From Shewanella xiamenensis (GTDB taxonomy: Bacteria; Pseudomonadota; Gammaproteobacteria; Enterobacterales; Shewanellaceae): a stretch of 43,862 bases of DNA. Positions 1 to 7,492 of this stretch are shown here, piece by piece. Position 1 is the first letter of the stretch. Every line of letters begins with the position of its first letter. Made by a program: the position numbers and the translations under genes. The notes below the pieces were generated by a model, which was given only the letters and a program-made list of their open reading frames with translations, did no database searches and was not told the DNA's origin. The stretch covers positions 1-43,862 of the forward strand of contig NZ_BMOP01000032.1 in NCBI RefSeq assembly GCF_014647135.1, read 5' to 3'.

Positions 1-3
1 CCG

Positions 4-79
4 GGTCGCTTAGCTCAGCCGGGAGAGCACCTCCCTTACAAGGAGGGGGTCACTGGTTCGATCCCAGTAGCGACCACCA
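4..79 (+). tRNA. tRNA-Val (anticodon UAC), copy 1
   Basis: A complete 76-nt cloverleaf. The acceptor stem GGTCGCT pairs with AGCGACC at 69-75, followed by discriminator A and an encoded CCA end. The anticodon loop is CTTACAA, giving UAC (valine, GUA/GUG codons), inside a CCTCC/GGAGG anticodon stem. The T arm carries GGTTCGATCCC. It closely matches enterobacterial tRNA-Val(UAC). No promoter is visible because the window begins 3 bases upstream. Confidence 0.96.
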
Positions 80-104
80 TATTCTGCACTACTGATTTAC
101 CCCG

Positions 105-180
105 GGTCGCTTAGCTCAGCCGGGAGAGCACCTCCCTTACAAGGAGGGGGTCACTGGTTCGATCCCAGTAGCGACCACCA
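105..180 (+). tRNA. tRNA-Val (anticodon UAC), copy 2
   Basis: Base-for-base identical to the first tRNA-Val, 101 bp downstream, with the same acceptor stem, UAC anticodon and encoded CCA. The spacer is only 25 bp, so both are probably processed from one transcript. More copies may lie to the left of the window. Confidence 0.96.
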
Positions 181-330
181 TATTTACCTCAAAAACTTTA
201 CCGCCTTAGTATCTCAACTATGCTTGTTCTAAATCAGCATGACGTTAATTGAGTCCATTACCTAGTATTTACCCTGATTTTGGCTAAAACGCGCTGATCC
301 ATTGTCTTGAGCTATTTGGAGATCAGCACT

Positions 331-561
331 ATGGCTAGCGTCAGTCAATCCGCATCCCTCACCAATATCGCCGCTTATCTTAAACATACTCATGCCTGTG
401 ACGAGCAAACTGCCTTAAGAGAAGCCCGTGAGGTCATGCAAAACCTTGTGAGTATGCGCCAAAAAGGGTTTATTACTGGCTGGTATTTCGATGAACGTGG
501 ACACTTGGAGTTACTCCCAAGTGATGAGATCTTAAAAAGAATAGGCGAAGATCACGGCTGA
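331..561 (+). CDS. small conserved-looking hypothetical protein (76 aa)
   Basis: I do not recognise a named family. The frame extends upstream to a TTG at 307, but the ATG at 331 has a good Shine-Dalgarno GGAG about 10 bases before it, so I start there. The protein is soluble and mixed charged, with one helical-looking stretch rich in Ala and Glu near residues 20-45 and an aromatic segment GWYFDERG near residue 52. No signal peptide or membrane segment is visible. It sits alone between the tRNA pair and the dctP promoter region. The clear ribosome binding site and plausible composition support a real gene. Confidence 0.6.
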   Translation: MASVSQSASLTNIAAYLKHTHACDEQTALREAREVMQNLVSMRQKGFITGWYFDERGHLELLPSDEILKRIGEDHG

Positions 562-704
562 CCGTCACTGTGCTTTATTTTATCCATGTCACCTCCCCCT
601 ACTCCACAGTCATTTTTCAAACCGTTTTTGATCTAAAAGCAACTTATTTTGCTCAGTTAACCATCAAGCTAAAAACCTCAGCTCATATCTCACAAAATGC
701 AGTT

Positions 705-722
705 TGGGTGGATTTCCACCCA
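705..722. promoter_or_regulatory. candidate upstream activator site (18-bp palindrome)
   Basis: TGGGTGGA and TCCACCCA are perfect inverted arms around a TT centre. The site lies about 110-130 bp upstream of the -24 element of the sigma-54 promoter, the usual distance for an enhancer bound by an NtrC-family activator. DctD, encoded downstream, is the natural candidate. The assignment is inferred from position and symmetry. Confidence 0.45.
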
Positions 723-767
723 TAGGCAAAATCAACGTGAGCGAGATCTCACCCACAAAACTAAAAG

Positions 768-783
768 TGTGACAAACGTCAAA
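768..783. promoter_or_regulatory. CRP-like site upstream of dctP
   Basis: TGTGA-N6-TCAAA matches the CRP consensus TGTGA-N6-TCACA at eight of ten core positions. It lies about 60 bp upstream of the sigma-54 promoter. Crp is a broad regulator of anaerobic carbon and respiration genes in Shewanella. This is a sequence match only. Confidence 0.35.
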
Positions 784-828
784 TGAACTACACTTTATTA
801 ACCAAACACTTACAGAATCCATCGTAAG

Positions 829-845
829 TTGGCGTGGTATTTGCC
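829..845 (+). promoter_or_regulatory. sigma-54 promoter of dctPQM
   Basis: TTGGCGTGGTATTTGCC carries the invariant GG (831-832) and GC (843-844) with exactly ten bases between them and a TTGC -12 box. Transcription should start near 856, leaving a leader of about 100 nt before dctP. An NtrC-family activator (DctD) encoded in the same cluster makes sigma-54 control likely. Confidence 0.8.
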
Positions 846-953
846 TTTATTAAGACAGACCTCAGGGAAATCAAGGCTGTATTCCTACTCACACTTGGTA
901 ACAAACTAACCAAGGCTGAGGACAAATCCTAACAACAGAAAAAGGAACTCAAA

Positions 954-1973
954 ATGACATTGAATCAACAAACTGGATTGACCCGTCCACTCAAAACCTT
1001 AGTCAAAATGCTCGCCGTTGCCTCCGTATTCGCAACCAGCTTTAACGTATTTGCAGAACCGATTGAAATTAAGTTTTCACACGTTGTGGCAGAAAATACG
1101 CCTAAAGGCCAAATGGCACTGAAGTTTAAAGAACTCGTTGAGCAACGTTTACCGGGTGAATACAAGGTCAGTGTATTTCCTAACTCACAGTTATTTGGGG
1201 ATAACAACGAGTTAGCAGCACTATTGCTAAACGATGTGCAATTTGTAGCACCTTCACTCTCAAAATTTGAACGTTACACCAAACGCTTACAAGTTTTCGA
1301 CTTACCTTTCCTGTTCAATGACATGGATGCAGTAAACCGTTTCCAACAGGGTGAAGCTGGTCAAGCACTACTCAACTCAATGAGCCGCAAAGGTATTGTG
1401 GGTTTAGGCTATTTACACAATGGTATGAAGCAGTTTTCTGCTAACGCACCACTCAAGCAACCTTCTGATGCTAAAGGCTTAAAATTCCGCGTGATGGCAT
1501 CTGACGTATTAGCCGCACAGTTTGATGCAGTTGGCGCTATCCCCGTGAAAAAACCATTCTCAGAAGTGTTCACCCTGCTACAAACCCGCGCAATCGACGG
1601 TCAAGAAAACACTTGGTCTAACACTTACTCACAAAAATTCTATGAAGTTCAAAGCCATATTACAGAAAGTAACCATGGCGTATTGGATTACATGGTCGTG
1701 ACCTCTGATGCCTTCTGGAAAAGCTTACCTGCGGACAAACGTAAAGTGATCAAAGAAGCATTAGACGAATCTATCGCTTTAGGTAACAAGATCGCTGCAG
1801 AAAAAGATAACGAAGACAAGCAATTAATCCTTGATTCAAAACGTTCTCAATTGGTGACCTTAACCCCAGCAGAACGTCAACAATGGGTTGATGTGATGAA
1901 ACCAGTATGGGCTAAGTTTGAAGATCAAGTCGGTAAAGATGTGATTGAAGCCGCTGTTGCTGCAAATAAATAA
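954..1973 (+). CDS. dctP: TRAP dicarboxylate transporter, periplasmic substrate-binding protein DctP
   Basis: This is the extracytoplasmic solute receptor of a tripartite ATP-independent periplasmic transporter. It binds a C4-dicarboxylate such as succinate, fumarate or malate in the periplasm and delivers it to the DctQM permease. The 339-aa precursor has a signal peptide ending near FA|EP (residues 34/35). Family landmarks are the early ENTPKG turn (about 48-52), the LKFRVMAS strand with the conserved Arg at about 179 that usually contacts the substrate carboxylate, and DGQENTWSN at about 215-223. The start is supported by AAGGA just upstream of the ATG. It is first in the dctPQM operon under the sigma-54 promoter. 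Dicarboxylate specificity is inferred from the adjoining DctBD-like regulators. Confidence 0.93.
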   Translation: MTLNQQTGLTRPLKTLVKMLAVASVFATSFNVFAEPIEIKFSHVVAENTPKGQMALKFKELVEQRLPGEYKVSVFPNSQLFGDNNELAALLLNDVQFVAPSLSKFERYTKRLQVFDLPFLFNDMDAVNRFQQGEAGQALLNSMSRKGIVGLGYLHNGMKQFSANAPLKQPSDAKGLKFRVMASDVLAAQFDAVGAIPVKKPFSEVFTLLQTRAIDGQENTWSNTYSQKFYEVQSHITESNHGVLDYMVVTSDAFWKSLPADKRKVIKEALDESIALGNKIAAEKDNEDKQLILDSKRSQLVTLTPAERQQWVDVMKPVWAKFEDQVGKDVIEAAVAANK

Positions 1974-1985
1974 TAATGAAATAAG

Positions 1986-2014
1986 CCGCTTAATCTCATT
2001 TTGAGGTTAAGCGG
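1986..2014 (+). other. intercistronic stem-loop between dctP and dctQ
   Basis: A 13-bp stem with one G-T wobble (1986-1998 with 2002-2014) closes on a TTT loop. No U tract follows, so it is unlikely to be a full terminator. Hairpins here commonly protect the upstream mRNA from 3' decay, giving more binding protein than permease. That role is inferred. Confidence 0.7.
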
Positions 2015-2038
2015 TATTTGAGCGAGGGGAGTACAGCT

Positions 2039-2683
2039 GTGATATCGCGAATTTTTGGTTACTTTGAAGAAGGGGTGCTCAATCTCTTGATCACCTTAAT
2101 GACACTCTTAGTGTTTACAGAGGTAGTGGCACGATTTTTCTTCAATACCGGTTTCTTATGGATCCAAGAACTCACCTTAACCCTGTGTGGTTGGTTTGTA
2201 CTCTTTGGTATGTCCTATGGGGTGAAAGTCGGCGCTCACATCGGTGTTGATGCGTTTGTAAAAAATCTACCACCTAAAGCTAAAAAGCTCACATCTCTAG
2301 TGACAGCATTGATTTGCTTGGCTTATTGCGGACTATTTCTAAAAGGTAGCTGGCAATATCTGTCGCAGATGTACCAAATTGGCGTTCCGATGGAAGATAT
2401 TCATTTCCCTAAGTTTTTGTTAAACAGCTTAGATCCTGACTTTGCTTGGAACACATTAAAAATTGATATTGAAGACGGCGCTGTGCCAATTTGGTTATCC
2501 CAAAGCATTCTATTGATTGGTTTTAGCATGTTGACTTGGCGTTTCTTAGAACTGTTTATCGCTATCCTGCGCAACCAAGTCTCTGGGTTCCAATTTGCCG
2601 ATGAAGCGAAAGAAAGCATGCATTTAATTGATGAAGCTGCTCAGCACGCACAACAAGAAACAGACAATAAGGAAGCGAAGTAA
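2039..2683 (+). CDS. dctQ: TRAP transporter small permease subunit DctQ
   Basis: The small membrane subunit that joins DctM in the inner-membrane permease. The frame opens at a TTG at 2018, but GAGGGGAG at 2024-2031 places the ribosome on the GTG at 2039, giving 214 aa. Four hydrophobic helices are visible, including LLITLMTLLVF, GWFVLFGMSYG, TALICLAYCGLFL and ILLIGFSMLTW. A long hydrophilic loop between helices 3 and 4 and a charged C-terminal tail (rich in Glu, Gln and Lys) are cytoplasmic or periplasmic extensions. Its stop overlaps the dctM start by one base (TAATG), indicating coupled translation. Confidence 0.9.
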   Translation: MISRIFGYFEEGVLNLLITLMTLLVFTEVVARFFFNTGFLWIQELTLTLCGWFVLFGMSYGVKVGAHIGVDAFVKNLPPKAKKLTSLVTALICLAYCGLFLKGSWQYLSQMYQIGVPMEDIHFPKFLLNSLDPDFAWNTLKIDIEDGAVPIWLSQSILLIGFSMLTWRFLELFIAILRNQVSGFQFADEAKESMHLIDEAAQHAQQETDNKEAK

Positions 2684-4080
2684 TGGCCATTGCGACCCTC
2701 TTTACTGCCCTACTCGTCTGTATGTTTTTAGGTATGCCTATCGCAATTGCGTTAGGTTTCTCGAGCATGCTGACGATTTTATTCTTTTCCAACGATTCCC
2801 TCGCCTCTGTGGCATTAAAACTTTATGAGTCATCGTCAGAGCACTACACCCTGCTGGCGATCCCTTTCTTTATTCTGTCCTCGGCTTTCCTATCAACAGG
2901 TGGCGTGGCAAGGCGGATCATCGACTTTGCAATGGATAGTATCGGCCATATCCGTGGCGGTTTAGCCATGGCCTCTGTGATGGCCTGTATGTTATTTGCC
3001 GCGGTTTCAGGTTCTTCCCCAGCGACAGTAGCCGCAATTGGCTCAATTGTTATCGTTGGCATGGTAAAAGCAGGTTATCCCGAAAAGTTTGCTTCAGGGG
3101 TAATTACCACCTCTGGCACTTTAGGGATTTTGATCCCACCTTCAATCGTGATGCTAGTATATGCAGCGGCGACAGAAGTCTCTGCGGCTAAAATGTTCAT
3201 GGCGGGTTTAATCCCAGGCTTAATGATGGGTTTCCTACTGATGATAGTGATTTATATCGTCGCCCGTTTTAAGAATCTGCCATCACGTCCCTTCCCTGGC
3301 TTTAAGCAACTGGGAATTTCAAGTGCCAAAGCCTTAGGCGGTCTGGCGCTGATCTTTATCGTGTTAGGTTCAATCTACGGCGGTGTAGCCAGCCCAACTG
3401 AAGCCTCTGCCGTGGCTTGTATGTATGCATACTTTATTGCGGTATTTGGATATCGTGATATTGGTCCATTGAAAAATGTCGCATGGCGTAACCCTAATGA
3501 AGCCATCCCAAGCGCGATCGCTCGTAACTTAGGTCATATGGTGCTGGGGCTGATAAAAACCCCAATCGACAAAGAAATTCGCCATGTGGTGCGTGATGGT
3601 GCCAAGGTCAGCATCATGCTGCTGTTTATTATTGCCAACGCCATGTTGTTTGCACACGTGCTCACCACTGAACGTATTCCCCATATTATTGCCGAGTATA
3701 TTGTGGGGATGGGGCTACCCGCTTGGGGCTTCTTAATCATTGTTAACTTACTGCTATTAGCGGCGGGTAACTTTATGGAGCCATCAGCGATCGTGTTAAT
3801 TATGGCGCCAATTCTATTTCCGATTGCCACTCAACTTGGTATTGATCCTATCCACTTAGGCATCATTATGGTGGTCAACATGGAGATTGGTATGCTAACG
3901 CCGCCTGTTGGGCTTAACCTCTTTGTGACAGCGGGGATCACTGGCCGCAGCATTGGTTGGGTGATCCAATCCGTACTGCCATGGTTAGCACTGATGTTGG
4001 CCTTCCTGGCGCTGATCACCTACGTGCCACAAATCTCGCTATTCTTGCCAGAATTACTGGATAAGCTTAATGGATATTAA
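2683..4080 (+). CDS. dctM: TRAP transporter large permease subunit DctM
   Basis: The 12-helix large permease that moves the dicarboxylate with sodium ions across the inner membrane. The 465-aa protein is almost wholly hydrophobic. Family signatures include the Gly/Ser-rich VSGSSPATVAAIGS segment near residues 108-121, the ILIPPSIVMLVYA stretch near 150, and MLTPPVGLNLFV near 405. A hydrophilic insert around residues 250-305 makes it somewhat longer than the usual 425-430 aa. The ATG overlaps the dctQ stop. The operon ends at a terminator just downstream. Confidence 0.93.
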   Translation: MAIATLFTALLVCMFLGMPIAIALGFSSMLTILFFSNDSLASVALKLYESSSEHYTLLAIPFFILSSAFLSTGGVARRIIDFAMDSIGHIRGGLAMASVMACMLFAAVSGSSPATVAAIGSIVIVGMVKAGYPEKFASGVITTSGTLGILIPPSIVMLVYAAATEVSAAKMFMAGLIPGLMMGFLLMIVIYIVARFKNLPSRPFPGFKQLGISSAKALGGLALIFIVLGSIYGGVASPTEASAVACMYAYFIAVFGYRDIGPLKNVAWRNPNEAIPSAIARNLGHMVLGLIKTPIDKEIRHVVRDGAKVSIMLLFIIANAMLFAHVLTTERIPHIIAEYIVGMGLPAWGFLIIVNLLLLAAGNFMEPSAIVLIMAPILFPIATQLGIDPIHLGIIMVVNMEIGMLTPPVGLNLFVTAGITGRSIGWVIQSVLPWLALMLAFLALITYVPQISLFLPELLDKLNGY

Positions 4081-4122
4081 TCTTCAGGAATAAAGATTAT
4101 TCCTTGATTCTAGATAGTTTTT

Positions 4123-4153
4123 AAGCGAGCCTACTCAGGCTCGCTTTGTTTTA
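4123..4153 (+). terminator. rho-independent terminator of dctPQM
   Basis: AAGCGAGCC (4123-4131) pairs perfectly with GGCTCGCTT (4138-4146) around a TACTCA loop, followed by TGTTTTA. A second small hairpin, GGAATAA/TTATTCC at 4087-4103, precedes it. Confidence 0.85.
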
Positions 4154-4179
4154 TTCAGTGTGGATCAGGATCGCCTGCT

Positions 4180-5991
4180 ATGTTGCCCATGACGCCTAAA
4201 GCCAAAAAACGTCTATTCATGACCATAGTGCTACTTGCGGGTTTGTTTGCCATCTTAAAATTAACGTACTGGGTGCATTTTTATCAGGGAAAAATAGACA
4301 TCCAACAACAATCTGAGAAACAACTCAAAGAGCTAGTCAGCTTCTTAGATGGCGCCCTGTCACGCTATGAAAGCATCCCTCATGTACTCTCAACCAATCC
4401 CATGCTCGCCAATGTGCTCAACGATCAACAAAATGCCAAGAAGGTGCAAGAGCTCAACCTGTATTTAGAGGAAATTCAGCATGTGACAGAGGCGTCTGAT
4501 ATTTATCTTATTGATGCCCTCGGCATTGCAGTCGCAGCCAGCAACTGGCAACAGCCCTTTTCATTTATCGGCAAAGACTACTCCTTCAGACCCTATTACA
4601 CCGATGCGATTTCGGGCAATTTAGGCCGCTACTATGCGGTGGGCACTAGCTCGGATAAACGCGGTTTTTACTTTTCTTATCCTATTTATCAGCAAGGCGG
4701 AAAAGGCATTCTGGGTGCCATTATTGTAAAAGTGGATATCGCCGATATTGAACAGCAAAGCACCAGTATTGCAATGGCTGGCCAATACCAATTTTTAATC
4801 AGCGATCCCGACGATATCGTTTTTATTTCAAGTGTAGATGAATGGCGCTTAACCTCACTCACACCACTGACTCAGGCCAAACAATATGCCTTAAATGCCT
4901 CAAAGCGTTACGCCGAACGCCCGATAGGTGAACTATTAATAAAACCGCAATATCAAGAAAATAGCCTCAGCAGCGGCCATATCTACCAAATCCGCCAAGG
5001 CAATAATCAATCGCAATATATGGATACCCACCATTTGATGACTAAAGCGGGTTGGCGAGTACATATTCTTGCACCATTAAAACCGCTACATGACTCTTTA
5101 CCTGCACTGATGCTGCTATCGGCATCTATCTACTTGCTGCTTGCCTTAGGTTTACTCTTTAGCAGCGAGCGGCGCCGTAACTTGCAGCGTATGCAATTAG
5201 CACAAAGTTTGTTAGAGCAACGGGTCGAGGAGCGTACCCAAGATCTGCAGCAGGCAAATGATCGCCTAAAAGATACCCAAGATGAACTGATCCAAGCCGC
5301 TAAGCTGACCGTGATTGGTAGTTTATCCGCCAGTATCAATCATGAGCTTAATCAGCCCTTAGCGGCCCTTCGCAGCTACGCGCAAAATACTCAAACTTTC
5401 CTTGCCCGCAATATGCAAGATAAGGCACTGGATAACCTGAAAATTATTATTGAGCTGACCGACCGCTTAGCCGATATTGTTGGGCAATTTAAAAGCTTTA
5501 CCCGTAAGAGCAAAGGTGCGGATAGTGCCACCGATCTAAAGGGCTGTATAAAACAAGCTCTGACCATAGTGCAGCCCGAAATCGACAAACAAGGGGTTGA
5601 ACTCGATGTATTGCTACCTGAAGGCCAATATCAGGTTTGGGGCGACAAAGTGCGCTTGCAGCAAGTGTTTGTCAATATTATGAGCAATGCGGTAGTCGCC
5701 ATGCAGCAATCTCCAAAACGTACACTGAGTATTAGGGTAAACTGCCAAGACAAGTTCTGTATCAGTATTCAAGATTCTGGCCCTGGAGTACGCGAAAGCC
5801 AAATGGAGAAAATTTTTGAGCCTTATTTTACCACTAGCGAGCGTACAGGACTTGGCCTAGGTTTATCCATTTCCCAGCGCATTATTGAGTCTATGCAGGG
5901 GCAGATTAATGTTGCCAATGCCGAGGACGGCGGCGCCATTTTCCACATTATTTTACCGATTTATTTAGCTGAGGAACGCCAGTCATCATGA
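4180..5991 (+). CDS. dctB: DctB-like C4-dicarboxylate sensor histidine kinase
   Basis: A membrane sensor kinase that should phosphorylate the adjoining DctD in response to extracellular dicarboxylate. The 603-aa chain has a first membrane helix at about 13-31, a periplasmic Cache-type sensory region at about 32-300, a second helix at about 308-327, a coiled coil at about 340-375, a HisKA domain with phospho-acceptor His388 in SINHELNQP, and a HATPase domain with the N box near Asn499/Asn503, DSGPG at 532-536 and GLGLG at 557-561. HELNQPL is typical of the DctB/NtrB-like class. The ATG at 4180 follows AGGA by about 8 bases. The stop overlaps dctD (ATGA). Substrate identity is inferred from synteny with dctPQM. 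Confidence 0.88.
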   Translation: MLPMTPKAKKRLFMTIVLLAGLFAILKLTYWVHFYQGKIDIQQQSEKQLKELVSFLDGALSRYESIPHVLSTNPMLANVLNDQQNAKKVQELNLYLEEIQHVTEASDIYLIDALGIAVAASNWQQPFSFIGKDYSFRPYYTDAISGNLGRYYAVGTSSDKRGFYFSYPIYQQGGKGILGAIIVKVDIADIEQQSTSIAMAGQYQFLISDPDDIVFISSVDEWRLTSLTPLTQAKQYALNASKRYAERPIGELLIKPQYQENSLSSGHIYQIRQGNNQSQYMDTHHLMTKAGWRVHILAPLKPLHDSLPALMLLSASIYLLLALGLLFSSERRRNLQRMQLAQSLLEQRVEERTQDLQQANDRLKDTQDELIQAAKLTVIGSLSASINHELNQPLAALRSYAQNTQTFLARNMQDKALDNLKIIIELTDRLADIVGQFKSFTRKSKGADSATDLKGCIKQALTIVQPEIDKQGVELDVLLPEGQYQVWGDKVRLQQVFVNIMSNAVVAMQQSPKRTLSIRVNCQDKFCISIQDSGPGVRESQMEKIFEPYFTTSERTGLGLGLSISQRIIESMQGQINVANAEDGGAIFHIILPIYLAEERQSS

Positions 5992-7367
5992 GTCTTCCCA
6001 ATTCAATTCAAGACTATAGCGTACTGATCATCGACGATGAGCCCCATATTGGCACAGTCCTGGTACAACTGTTTGAGCTTGAAGGCATCAAAGCCTTTGC
6101 CACCACCGATCCTAAAGGCATTGCTAAACTCCTTGATAGAGACTGGGCAGGTGTGGTGATTTCAGATGTGAATATGCCGCAACTCGATGGCATCAGCCTA
6201 ATGCAGCAAATTCGCCAGCAAGATCCCGATTTACCCGTCGTGCTACTCACTGGCTTTGGCGATATCGCTATGGCAGTCAATGCGTTAAAGCAAGGTGCCT
6301 ACGATTTTCTCGAAAAACCCTTTAACAACGAGCATATGTTAGATGTGGTGAAACGTGCCTTGGATAAACGCAGCCTTACCCTCGAAAACCGCAAGTTAAA
6401 GAAAGAGTTAGAAAGCCATAACGTGCCAGGGCCAAGAATATTAGGCCACAGCGTCGGCATTTTGCGTATGCGCCATATTATCGACCAAGTTATCGATACC
6501 CCCGCAGATGTGCTTATCGAAGGTGAAACTGGCACGGGTAAAGAATTGGTCGCACGCTATCTGCATGACCACAGTAGTCGCAATCAGGCCAACTTTGTCG
6601 CTATTAACTGCGGCGCTATTCCTGAAAATTTAATTGAGAGCGAACTCTTTGGTGCCGAAGCTGGCGCGTTTACCGGCGTCGATAAGCTAAGGATAGGTAA
6701 GTTTGAGTACGCTAATGGCGGTACACTCTTTTTAGATGAAATCGAAAGTACACCGCTGTCGTTGCAAGTCAAACTGCTGCGGGTACTCGAAGATCGCAAG
6801 GTCGAACGCCTAGGCTCCAATAAAAGCATCCATTTGGACATTCGGGTGATTGCCGCCACTAAAGTGGATTTAAAGTCCCTATGTGACACAGGGGAATTCC
6901 GCCAAGACTTGCTCTATCGCTTGAATCTGGTGACTGTGCCAATTCCACCACTCAGGGATCGCCGCGAAGATATCCCTTTATTGTTCTTACATTTTGCTCG
7001 TATGGCATCAGCGCGCTATCACAAGGCCTTGATTGCCCTCAATGCCGAGCAAAATGCCATCCTTACCTCCCACGATTGGCCGGGTAATGTGCGCGAACTT
7101 AGAAATCTGGCAGAGCGTTATGTGTTACTCGGTGGTGAAGCCGCCTTCGCTGGCACCTTAGGTAATGCACCGAGTCTGCATACCAGTATGTCCTTACTGC
7201 AACGGGTTGAGTTTTTTGAGCGAGTCTTGATTGAAGAGGCCTTAAGTCATAACAAGGGCAGTATTAAGCAAACCATGGAACAACTCGAACTGCCCCGCAA
7301 AACCTTGTACGACAAGATGCGTAAGTACGATTTAGACCGCAAGCAATATATCAACGCCGACGAATAA
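5988..7367 (+). CDS. dctD: DctD-like sigma-54-dependent response regulator
   Basis: An NtrC-family activator that, once phosphorylated by DctB, would remodel sigma-54 RNA polymerase at the dctP promoter. Three domains are visible in 459 aa: a receiver with Asp60 (VVISDVNMPQLDG) as the phosphorylation site, an AAA+ domain with Walker A GETGTGKE (about 179-186), the sigma-54 contact loop GAFTG (226-230) and Walker B TLFLDEIE (about 246-253), and a Fis-type helix-turn-helix at the C-terminus (GSIKQTMEQLELPRKTLYDK). The start overlaps the dctB stop by four bases. Confidence 0.92.
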   Translation: MSLPNSIQDYSVLIIDDEPHIGTVLVQLFELEGIKAFATTDPKGIAKLLDRDWAGVVISDVNMPQLDGISLMQQIRQQDPDLPVVLLTGFGDIAMAVNALKQGAYDFLEKPFNNEHMLDVVKRALDKRSLTLENRKLKKELESHNVPGPRILGHSVGILRMRHIIDQVIDTPADVLIEGETGTGKELVARYLHDHSSRNQANFVAINCGAIPENLIESELFGAEAGAFTGVDKLRIGKFEYANGGTLFLDEIESTPLSLQVKLLRVLEDRKVERLGSNKSIHLDIRVIAATKVDLKSLCDTGEFRQDLLYRLNLVTVPIPPLRDRREDIPLLFLHFARMASARYHKALIALNAEQNAILTSHDWPGNVRELRNLAERYVLLGGEAAFAGTLGNAPSLHTSMSLLQRVEFFERVLIEEALSHNKGSIKQTMEQLELPRKTLYDKMRKYDLDRKQYINADE

Positions 7368-7385
7368 GCTTGTCGGTGCCAATAA

Positions 7386-7424
7386 AAACCCCGCAAACCG
7401 GTTCACGGCTGCGGGGTTTGCTTT
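7386..7424. terminator. bidirectional terminator between dctD and the PBP gene
   Basis: AAACCCCGCA (7386-7395) and TGCGGGGTTT (7410-7419) form a perfect 10-bp stem with a 14-nt loop. T-rich bases follow on the plus side (GCTTTAT) and on the minus side (TTATT), fitting two convergent genes. Confidence 0.85.
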
Positions 7425-7492
7425 ATCTAAGGAACTTCAAACTCGCATTACAATGCTTATGTTTCAAAAACGCATATTGCAAAAGTGAGTCA

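Larger units (their letters stand above)
1..184 (+). repeat. tandem duplication of the tRNA-Val unit (101-bp period)
   Basis: Bases 1-83 and 102-184 are identical, covering the whole tRNA plus a few flanking bases on each side. The two copies diverge abruptly after the shared CCATATT. This is a typical tandem tRNA array that can expand or shrink by recombination. Confidence 0.9.
562..953 (+). other. dctP upstream regulatory region
   Basis: This 392-bp stretch holds no gene. It contains, in order, an 18-bp palindrome (705-722), a shorter GTGAG/CTCAC inverted repeat (737-752), a CRP-like site (768-783) and a sigma-54 promoter (829-845). All are placed as expected for a regulated sigma-54 promoter that drives dctPQM. 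Confidence 0.75.

Noticed and set aside
2018..2038. TTG start for dctQ
   Set aside because: The strong GAGGGGAG ribosome site lies inside this segment and points to the GTG at 2039.
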